Positions 55,944-64,000 of a DNA stretch of 64,000 nucleotides are shown piece by piece. Both the position numbers and the translations under genes were made by a program. Source of the DNA: Acanthamoeba lenticulata. Taxonomy: Eukaryota; Discosea; Longamoebia; Acanthamoebidae. The stretch covers positions 22,274 to 86,273 of the forward strand of contig NAVB01000045.1 of the NCBI GenBank assembly GCA_002179805.1. The letters are read 5' to 3'. Each line of letters opens with the position of its first letter. Within the stretch, counting starts at the first letter, position 1. The notes under the pieces are model-generated. The model saw only the letters and a list, made by a program, of their open reading frames with translations. It was not told where the DNA came from and ran no database searches.

Positions 55944-56936
55944 TCAGATGGAGAAGAGAAGAGGAGGTGTGGAGGAGAGGCTGACCGAGCGCTCTCGCAC
56001 TTGCAAAAGATTGCGGAAGAAGTCGTTGTCCTCGAAGCAGCCGCTGCCGACGACAGGGCTTGTGCCTGCGCAGCCGAGCTGCGCCAACTCCTCCTCTTCC
56101 TCGAGGGCCTCGTCGTGGTAGCGTTTAAATCGATCCTTCAGCTGCATGAGCTGCAGGGCTCCCGAGGCACACTTGGTCAGGTGGAAAGACTCGCCTCCGC
56201 ACTTTTCGTTGAGCACCTCGTCCAGCAATCCACTGCTCAGTCTGCTCAGAAGCTCGCCCACGTCCTCGGCATCTTCTTCTTCTTCCTCCCGGTGCGCGCG
56301 GTCGGCTTCAACGTCGTCAAGCACGTCCCAGAATTGATTCCATAGCCCTTGCTCTTCTTCCGCACGTTGAATGCTCGAATTCCTACGCTTCCTCTCTTCG
56401 AATTGATCGCGAATTCGTTGCACCTTCATCACCCGGTCCGACTTCTCCTGCACTGCAGCACGCTGCTTGGCATCGAACACAATCGTGGCTGTCGAGAAGT
56501 CGCCAAACGGCGACAGAGGAGGTGTGCAGGAGAACCGGACAGCGGTCCTCGCTCCCGCGCGTCGCGTATTGATCGGAGAAGTGATTGGTCCACGAGAGGA
56601 AGGGGAAAAGAAGGCCAGCCCTCCGGACGTCGGAGATGTGAGGGAAAGTGGGGGAGAGAGAAGGCTCTCAGCCGCCTGAATGATTTCTCTGCCTACTTGT
56701 CGCCTCTGGATCGTCACTGGCGACGTATCCATCCGCCTTCTGCCTTCGGGAGACTTGATTGAATGGGCAGCGGAGCGACTCTCCTGCCTCCGCTCATGTG
56801 ATATTTCGACGCGGGTCGGGCCCTGGTCCGTTTTGGCCTTCTTCTTTGCTGTCACCCACATGCTGGTGTGTTGTTGGCTTACTTCGAGGAGGCGAACTGT
56901 TGTTCTGTCGGGGAGAGGAAGTTGTACACGCGACAA
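55944..56936 (-). CDS. Unknown protein, proline-directed sites and acidic helical C-terminus
   Basis: Single-exon gene of up to 330 residues (MSRVQLPLPDRT). The middle is rich in SP/TP and RR motifs (LLSPPLSLTSPT, RGPITSPIN, CTPPLSPFGDF), possible proline-directed kinase sites. From residue 160 it is helical: RIRDQFEERKRR, an acidic segment (REEEEEDAEDVGELLSRL) and FKRYHDEALEEEEEL. A later start is possible. It resembles unannotated cell-cycle-regulated proteins in composition only. No family recognised. Confidence 0.5.
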   Translation of the reverse strand: MSRVQLPLPDRTTVRLLEVSQQHTSMWVTAKKKAKTDQGPTRVEISHERRQESRSAAHSIKSPEGRRRMDTSPVTIQRRQVGREIIQAAESLLSPPLSLTSPTSGGLAFFSPSSRGPITSPINTRRAGARTAVRFSCTPPLSPFGDFSTATIVFDAKQRAAVQEKSDRVMKVQRIRDQFEERKRRNSSIQRAEEEQGLWNQFWDVLDDVEADRAHREEEEEDAEDVGELLSRLSSGLLDEVLNEKCGGESFHLTKCASGALQLMQLKDRFKRYHDEALEEEEELAQLGCAGTSPVVGSGCFEDNDFFRNLLQVRERSVSLSSTPPLLFSI

Positions 56937-57322
56937 TGGCTCTCCGCGGAGTGGTGTCTGCGGGAGAAGTTGGAGTAGTGCGCCTATTTTATGAAGGGAG
57001 CCGCGGTAGTCTAGCTCGGCAAGCTCCCGCCCATGAAATGCAGAGGAGAAGCACTCGAATGTCGTGGACGATCCGTTCTTGTCCCTTTCAGGACACTTTT
57101 CGGTCCGCCTTCCAGGAACCTCAAGCTTACCGTCACTCGAGCTTCTTTCTCCTTTACGCCCTCGTACGTCCGCGGTGGTTGGTTGTGACGACGGCAGCCG
57201 AGGTAGTCAACATACAGTTTTCTTAATGAAAGCCGACAACGAAAAAAAAGCAAATTCGTGGCAAACAGAGAAACAAAACAAAAACGCAAAGAAAAAAAAC
57301 TCGATTTGGCGCCAATTTTGAC
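56937..57322. other. Divergent intergenic, unknown gene / GCP gene
   Basis: 386 bases between the two divergent starts. A-rich near 57240-57300. No other feature is supported. Confidence 0.4.
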
Positions 57323-60300
57323 ATGGATGGAGATGCAGAAAACATGCTTCTGCCTGGCGTGTACGCTGCAACCACCGAAGTGAATCTTCATGCGGCTTTG
57401 GCCAAGTTGGAAGAAAGATTGGGTGGTCAACGGAAATCGAGATGTGGCAAAAAAATTTATGAGCATCTGTTGGGCTTCGAAGGGCCCATCGCAGAGTCGG
57501 ACGGGGCCACAAGAAGGGTATCAGACCACGCGTACACACAGGCACTGGTAAAGATGCACGCAGTCACCTATTCCTTGCGGGAGAATGGGCACAAACAAGC
57601 GGCTGCTGCGCTCGAGTTGCTGGTGCAGAAGTGGCTAAGGTGCGCGTCCTGCTCTGTTGTATTCGGTTGCTTTGTGCTGCTCATCAGCCTCATGCTCTTA
57701 CGTGCAGATCTTCAACCGTGTTCCTGCCTAAGCCCACCGACCACGAGGCTTCGCCCTACCCCACGGACGCAGCGCTGCGCATCACCGACCACCACTCCAT
57801 ACTGTTGCTGCTTCTCCTGCTTGCACGGCCCAACAACGCCAATCCGCCGGAGCTCGGAAAGTGCGCTTACTTGAGCCGTGCTGTTCTTTGCTGCTAACCA
57901 ACGTCTTTGACCTTGGCAGTGTGGCACTAAGCCTCTTGGCTGAACTGCGGCCGCCTCTCCCCAGCGAGTCATCCGTGGAAGCGAGGCTGTTCCGCGAAGA
58001 ATATGAAGAGGTTCATGTGTCGCTTCCACCACGTCTCTTCTCCACCTCTACCTTCGACGACATGAGCAGCCAAACCGAGATAACTATGCCATCAACAAAC
58101 TCAAAGCAGCACAACGACGGCCCGCCCGAACTTAGCTTGCTCGACAGCTCACCAACACTGGGCGACACCATCTTTGATGGGTTGGTCCGTCACGAAGACG
58201 CACCTGGCCCCGAGGCTTGCGGCGCGCCCGGCCCGATCGATCCCTTCTCGATGCTGCCGCCACTTCCAACCGACCCATCGTTGACACCCTCCATCTTTGA
58301 CGACTTCCTCTCGTTCGCAGCGCCCTTTGCCTCTCCTCCCGAGACCTCTGCCAGTGTTGCACCGGTCGAGGCCGTGAATCGACCGCCAGGGCCGAGTGCT
58401 GCTGTCCCAGTTGACAGCTTGCAGCCCACGGGCAAAGCGACGACATCCTCCGTGGCAACTGTCGTTGCGCAGCAAGGTAGGAACCTCTTGACTTGGAACC
58501 GATCGGGCGCAAGACAAGGCACATGATGTCTTTGATTGCTGACTTGCCTTGGGCTCGCACAGCAGACGTGCAGCTGCGCTACGAGCCCCAAGTGCTGGTC
58601 GAAAAGGAAGTGGTCGAGTGCTGCCTGCTCATGTTGCTCGGCATTCCGTCTTGGCTGTTCGTGTGGGATGACGCCACCGAGGTTGCTGCCCTCCTCTCCC
58701 CGCACGTGCCAACTCACTCCTCTGATGGGATGTTTCATCGGGCCTTAGACCTTCCGCATCGTGCCTCCTTGCGTTTGCCTGCCGACCATGGACGAAGCCA
58801 GCTTGACTTCCCTCCTCGGCGGGTTGGCTCACCTGGGCTCGGTCTTGCAGCGGCTTCAAAGCTTCGCCGGTCTCTTGATCGATGGTGAAGACATCGCCGA
58901 TGGCAAACTGGTACGCGTTTTCCGTTTATTATTCGTTTTGTTTTATTATTATGACTTCTTTGTGAGGTCGACCGTCATCACGAGACCCGGAAGGTGAGAT
59001 TGATGCGGGGCTCCTTGACCTCCTCTTCTCGAGGCACGGCATGCCGCCAGTGGGTTTGGGTGGTGCCGTCCATGATGAGGAGGCTGCCCGAGGTGAGGGC
59101 ATAGTGTCGCGGCGGCAACTTCTTCTTGCGGCCGTGGCGCAGCACAAAGGTGCGAGTGGCGCCCAGCGAGACCGAGGCCACGATGTTCTTGGGCCCGTTC
59201 GTCGGGTTGACCCCGCGGGCCTCGTCGTCGGCGTGAAATCCGATGGAGTCGTCGCCGTTGCGGTAGAGGTTGATGAGCACGTAGTCAAACGTGCAGCGGT
59301 TCCCCAGAGCGGCCTCGATGGCGGCCTTCACCTTCAACACGGGCGGCGTCCACACAGTGGGCGGGTTCTTCTGGTAGAGGGTGCCCACCTTCTTGTACTC
59401 GGTGGACATCCAGGCCTGACGTCAAGCGAAGCCGACAAGTGGCCCAGGATTAGTGCCATGAAAGAAGAGGAGGAGGAAGAGGACGAGGGCTCACCTGCAC
59501 GCGAGGCAGCTTGTATGTGGAGCCGTCGGAGAGGGTCCTCTCACTGTGCTCCCACGTTACGGAGGTCATGACGTGCTCGAAGAGCGCCGCGGCCTCGTCG
59601 GGCGCGAGGAAGGTCGGGCAGGAGTGAATGAGCACGCCCTGGCTCAGGTCCTCTGTGATCATCTCTTTGCCGTCCGGCGTTGTCGAGGTGGTGGTCGTTA
59701 CCGTCCCTGCACCGTTGGGTTGTTCGCTTCCTCCTTCCATGGCGTGAGATTGGGGCAAATGGGCAGTGTGGTTGTCGGTGGTTGGTCGTTGGTTAAACGT
59801 TGTTTCTTCTGCTGTTCTTCCGTTGTGTTGTTCACTGTTTCGTTTTCTTTCTTTCCCAATTACAATTAATTATTAATTAATTCCTGGTATTTTCCCACCG
59901 CGGACCAGGTGTGGCAAGCCGTCGGCCGGGGCGTGCAGGACCGCGTCCGGCGCTGGCGCGAGCGGGTACTGGCCCTGGGCCATCTGCCGTCGCCGCTGTT
60001 CGCCACGCAGGACGACTTGGCCGAGGTGCTCCACGAGCTGCAGGCGGCCAACGCAGCTTTTAGCACCGACATCCGGCACCATCCGTGTCTGTTTGAGCTC
60101 CTGCCCGGCCAAGCCAACGACGATTGCTCATCAAAAGAAGCTCAGCCGGAGGACTCAAAGAGCTCTTCGAGGCGCAAGCCGATCGCGGGCGACCTCCGCT
60201 TGTTGCATGTGGAGCACTGCACCCGGCACATACACGGTACGCGCACAGGACAGCGCGACTACGCTAAGCTTGCTAGCGCCTATTTATTGATGATATGTAT

Positions 60301-63187
60301 GTTGGATTGGTTCCTCGACCGACCGCAGATTGCGCGCTCTTCTTGATGGATACACTGGCTCGCACGTCTGCGCCTGCCTCGTCGCGAGAGGTGCGGCCTC
60401 CCTTCTTGCCCGTGGCCGATCGAGTAGCGTCAAAAACTACGTTGTGCGGCCATTCTTGTGAACTGACACTTACATGGAAGCAGGGCAAGTGGAGCGAGCG
60501 CACGCCATGTAGTGGCCTGGAGTGCATTTCCTCTCTTTACGCGCTGGCCGCCGACACGTTGATGGTAGATGCGCCAAATTCTTTCTCCCTCTCACGAACA
60601 TCACCTGACGGCCCGCGCTTAACGTTCCTCTTCCTCCTTTCCTTAAAGTGGGACGCGGAGCCGCACGGCCGAGGTGAACTCGCGCTGGACTTGTTTGCGC
60701 GCAGCTGGCGTCCATACGCCACATTCTTGGAGCGGCTCCTGGCCGAGGGCGTCTCGCCGACCATCGACCCCTTCCGGGACTTTTACCACGTCATCCCCTC
60801 TCAGGTCGCCACACAGACCCACTCCCGCCGGCTTGGTTTCACGTGCATGTGACTCGAGCTCGGGCCTAACACTGCTGCGGGCACCTGCAGGACCGAGAAG
60901 GCGAGTGGGAGGACATCGTGGTCGAAACGCCGCGGCATCTGGCGCACGTCAAGCGGGAACTGTGTGCCATCGCCTTTGGGCTCTACATCCTGGGCCGCGA
61001 GCGGAGCGTAGATCCGCGACTGTCGGCTTCGCCAGTTCAACCAAACGGCCAACCAACGACGAGCCTCGGCTATCCCCAGTCCCTCCGTCACGGAGTTGAG
61101 CTGTACGTCTTTCCTCCTGATCCTGCCGGCCACATGGCCGTCCTTCTATGTGGCCTCATCACCTTCTTGCACGCCGCGGCCAGGAGCGTGGACGACGCCG
61201 CTGCGGAGGCGGAGCCCAGCGAGTGGTCAGACATCTTTCAGGTTCAGTCACCGTCGCGGCTGGGCGGCTCTGTGTATGACGAGGAAGCCAGCAAGAAGAA
61301 GAAAAAGCGTCTTCATGACGACCTGCCTGGGCGTGATGGCTCGAGTCCCGCCGGCGGCTGGCTGTTCCTGGACGCCGTCACGCAAGAGCGCATCGTCTCG
61401 CAGGTCGCTCAACGGTTCGTCCTTCCCGGCGACGCCAGTCAGCTCTTGCTTGTTGTCCCGCTCTGCTCACCCTGTTGCGTGCACGAGGATCATCAGGTAC
61501 GAGCAGGTCAGCGTTGGCGTGCGGCACTACATGATCGACCAGAGCGGCGTGCTCGACGAGCTGCGCTTCCTCCACACGACCTGCCTGCTGGGCTCGCCGA
61601 TCGTCCACACGCTGGCGCAGGCCCTGTACGGCCTCGTCCTCGACCCGCCGCAGACGTGGGGCGTGGCGCAGCGGCGCCGGATCAACATCATGCTGCGCAA
61701 CACGCTGGCGGCCCACATGGGCAGCCACACCTGCCAGCGAGACGACAACGACAACGACAATGGTGGTGAGGACAACAACCTCGCCCGGCGGTCCGTCATC
61801 AGCGAGGACGCCACAACGGCCCAGGGCTGCGACGCGTGCTATGCGCAGAAGCTCGCCTTTGGGTTCGGTCTCCGGCAGCAGCAGGACCCAGCCACTGCCG
61901 AGCAGCAACAGCATCAAGGTGCGTGAGTTGCCCCTTTCGCCTGTACTGTAGCGCGGTCATGGCGCCAAGCCCTATCTACCAACGCTCACTCCCACATTGC
62001 TTGCGTGGCCCTGTCATGTGTGGTCTGCGCGCAGGTCCGCTGGCAGTGCTGGACGAGATGGCGTGGGACTATCAACTGGCTTGGCCCGCCTACCTCGTGA
62101 TCGACCGACTCGCCATGTACAAGATCAATCAGCTCTTTGGCTTTTTGATGAAAGTGCAGGTACGCTGCGCAGCGATGATCATCTCTTCCCTCTTGGGCAC
62201 AGCGTTGTGCCCCTTCCTGTCACGTGAGCTCATCCCTAATGCGTTGTGTGTGTGTGTGTGTGAACACAGGTCGCCGAGCTGGCGCTGGCGCACTGCTGGG
62301 TGCTCCTGAAGCGAACGCGAGAGCACCCGCAACTCAATTTGCCCTCGGTCATCTTGTACTTTGCCCCCAACGAAATTTGTCCATGGATGTTGTTGTTGAT
62401 CTGTTGTTGGTTGTGGCCGACACGAATTATCCAGGCAAGAGATGCGACATGTATTGGGCGTGCTGAGCGAGGACACTGGCCGACAGATCCACCACGTCTT
62501 GTGGCAGGCCTTTGTCGCCGCTTTTGCCAAGGTGCGGCCACGTTGGACCCAAGAGATCTCTTGCCTACAGCTCTGACTGGGAGGAGGGAACGACACACAC
62601 GCACACGCACGCACACAGGCAAAGGACGTACAAGCCATGCAAGAGTGTCTGCACCGTGACTTCCTCGATCCAGCTCTCTCCTAGTACGAGGCCCTCTCCT
62701 CTACTTGCACTCTTGGCGTGATCTCGAAGCGAGCGAGCTGACTGGTCGTCTCGTGGTGATCCGGCCGATATCGAACGGCGCTCGCAGTTGCTTCTTGCAC
62801 AAGGAAAGCGCGGGACTCCTCCATCTTGTGGAGAAGTTGCTGTCTTACGCGCTGGTGATGCAGCACTACGCGGAACGCTTGGCCGCCCGGATCAACGGCC
62901 TACGGGCCGAAAGCGCTTACCGAGCTCGCCGGCCTCCGTCGTCCAAGTTGACAGGAAAAGCCGAAGGACCTGCTGACATAACACTTGAGGTGTGTCTGGC
63001 CGAGGCCGAGGCGCGTGAGTTTCGCGCGCTGCGGGCCAGCTTCCGGCAGCATGTGGGTGCTTTCCTCACCCTCATGGCCCAGCTCTCGCGTGTGGCCACC
63101 GCCTCGACCTCCTTCCGTCTGCTGCTGGCCCAGTGCAACTTCAACGGCTTCTACAGCAGCAGCGGCAGCAGTAGTCGGCTGGGGTGA
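57323..63187 (+). CDS. Gamma-tubulin complex component, GCP5/6-like
   Basis: Member of the Spc97/Spc98 family that builds the gamma-tubulin ring for microtubule nucleation. The N-terminus (MDGDAENMLLPGVYAATTEVN) is helical and diverged. A Ser/Pro-rich linker covers about 58060-58440. The GRIP1 region is split around a 998-bp intron (58911-59908): LLGGLAHLGSVLQRLQSFAG, then VWQAVGRGVQDRVRRWRERV. The C-terminal GRIP2 region is clear: VLDEMAWDYQLAWPAYLVIDR, MYKINQLFGFLMKVQVAELAL, EMRHVLGVLSEDTGRQ, and FRQHVGAFLTLMAQLSRVAT ending with LLLAQCNFNGFY, matching the conserved 'L-L-x-L-D-F-N-x-F-Y'. Two large inserts in the middle (about 61200-61330 and 61730-61910) explain the unusual length of about 1,250 residues. 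More than 12 introns. Assignment to GCP5 or GCP6 rather than GCP2-4 is based on length and divergence. Confidence 0.8.
58978..59758 (-). CDS. AlkB-type (ALKBH2/3-like) 2-oxoglutarate/Fe(II) dioxygenase nested in GCP intron
   Basis: Oxidative demethylase family acting on alkylated DNA or RNA. Two exons: 59758/59740 to about 59495 (ending KLPRVQ), then about 59412 to 58978 (AWMSTEYKKVGTLY). The core is complete: LINLYRNGDDSIGFHADDE (HxD iron ligands), PTNGPKNIVASVSLGATRTFVLRH (AlkB strands), GSLLIMDGTTQTHWRHAVPRE (distal His) and PRINLTFRVS, the conserved R-x-N-L-T-F-R that binds 2-oxoglutarate. The ALKBH2/3 order and a length of about 245 residues fit. The start may be MPQSHA at 59758 or MEGGSE at 59740. 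The whole gene lies on the opposite strand inside the intron at 58911-59908 of the gamma-tubulin complex gene. Confidence 0.9.
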
Positions 63188-63812
63188 CTGCAGCGTGACG
63201 GCCGAGACAAGAGAGAGAACGACCTGGTGGTCCCCCGAGAACCGGGCTTTTCTCCAACTGTGCCTCTCCTAGGATAACATTCCGGCTACATCGTCAGAAT
63301 GCATCGCAGCGATTGGGCGCGCTTGTTGCACGCCGATCGCACCAAGGAAGGCAATCGTGTTTCTGTCGAATTTCATCGTAACTCAAGCCTAGAACTCCAG
63401 AAGATCGCGTAATTAATGCTGTCGACATACGTGCAATGAACGGCTACCGGCCTGTTGCTATCGTAGCGAGGCAAGACGACACAGTGAACCCAACCTGCGC
63501 TTACTTGAGTCTCTTGCTTCCATTGGCGTTCTTCGTCAACCTTCTCTCTCTGCTGCTTTTGAGGAGGGTAAAGGAGAAGACTCTCAAGGAACAGAGTCTT
63601 GCGTCTTCTCCGGGGCCGTCAGGTTTCTTGATCACCTTACCGGGCTCGTTGTCGGGTCGACTTAGCAGCAGGCCGACTTCGCCGGGCGACGGTTAGCTTG
63701 GCGCCGCGCTTTAGGCACAGTTGCGAAAGAACCAACTTGCTTGCTGGGTAGTTGTCCCTAAGCGGCCTGCCTGGAAAGCCTGCCGGACCGCTCCGGCGTG
63801 CACGACACATCG
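63188..63812. other. Intergenic, GCP 3' end to next gene
   Basis: 625 bases. One ORF (63436-63696) has a hydrophobic stretch LSLLLPLAFFVNLLSLLLL but no codon or splice support, so I do not call it. The region must contain the promoter of the gene at 63813. Confidence 0.35.
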
Positions 63813-64000
63813 ATGAGCAGCCCATCAACGCCCACTGGCGCATCGACCCCGCCAAAGGCCGGGTCCGACGAGCCACCGGCGGCACTACCAAGGGCCAAGA
63901 AACCAAAGCAGTGGCGCTGGGCCGAGAACGACTTTCCCAACCGCGACATCGACTACGAAGTGAGGATACACAAAGAGGAAGCCATGCCACTCATCGAAGC
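63813..64000 (+). CDS. Unknown protein, first exon only (runs off window)
   Basis: An ATG at 63813 opens a frame that is uninterrupted to the window end: Ser/Thr/Pro/Lys-rich start (MSSPSTPTGASTPPKAG), then KPKQWRWAENDFPNRDIDYE and VRIHKEEAMPLIEA. It is judged real because the later part loses the low-complexity character and has no stop. I do not recognise the family. Confidence 0.45.
   Translation, partial: MSSPSTPTGASTPPKAGSDEPPAALPRAKKPKQWRWAENDFPNRDIDYEVRIHKEEAMPLIE

Noticed and set aside
63436..63696. 86-residue ORF with hydrophobic stretch
   Set aside because: Composition outside the hydrophobic run is random-looking and no splice or 3' signal supports it.

Overview
The window is eukaryotic nuclear DNA from a gene-dense, GC-rich, intron-rich amoebozoan genome. 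Acanthamoeba (A. castellanii type) is the likely source. Reasons: nearly every gene is broken by short GT-AG introns, stops and intergenic gaps carry AT-rich AATAAA-type 3' ends, a 119-nt eukaryotic 5S rRNA and a tRNA-Asp(GTC) are present, and the gene families fit a free-living amoeba. The genus assignment is inference from these features, not from a database match. No bacterial operons, insertion sequences, CRISPR arrays or viral genes were seen.

Layout. 0-2.4 kb (-): an RGS-domain protein running out of the window. 3.3-11.7 kb (+): a very large unconventional myosin with a repetitive coiled coil and a polyproline, WH2-like tail. 11.8-19.2 kb (+): a protein that starts with about nine copies of an unfamiliar GL-x-x-RKPM motif encoded by phase-1 exons, then DUF4062, NACHT and about ten TPRs (nephrocystin-3-like). 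19.4-22.4 kb: a type II membrane glycosyltransferase-like gene and an RCC1-like gene, both apparently frameshifted, flanking a solitary 5S rRNA gene. 22.7-28.5 kb (-): a VIT/von Willebrand A protein and a His-rich, probably mitochondrial CDF metal transporter. 28.9-31.4 kb (-): an RFX-type transcription factor. 32.3-34.7 kb: a divergent pair, an mL54-like mitochondrial ribosomal protein (-) and UBA5, the UFM1-activating E1 (+). 34.8-40.5 kb (-): an unknown basic/coiled-coil protein, tRNA-Asp, ATP-dependent PEP carboxykinase and an unknown acidic nuclear-looking protein. 40.6-45.8 kb (+): a helical-bundle/EF-hand protein, an FHA protein and a DUF4139 protein. 45.9-48.8 kb (-): a tandem calponin-homology protein with a large inserted linker. 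49.2-50.8 kb (+): a PAS protein. 50.8-53.3 kb (-): a three-RRM CELF-type RNA-binding protein. 53.6-55.8 kb (+): a MAK11/PAK1IP1 WD40 protein. 55.9-56.9 kb (-): an unknown protein. 57.3-63.2 kb (+): a gamma-tubulin complex protein of the GCP5/6 kind, with a complete antisense AlkB-type dioxygenase gene inside one intron. 63.8 kb (+): the start of another gene.

These are independent transcription units, not an operon. Recurring themes are actin biology (myosin, tandem CH protein), microtubule or 'ciliary' factors in what is probably a non-ciliated amoeba (NPHP3-like, RFX, GCP), and RNA or ribosome biology. The least described elements are the RKPM exon family with a degenerate copy in the neighbouring myosin tail, the modular myosin itself, and the nested AlkB gene. 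Exon borders were read by eye and gene ends are more reliable than every internal splice site.
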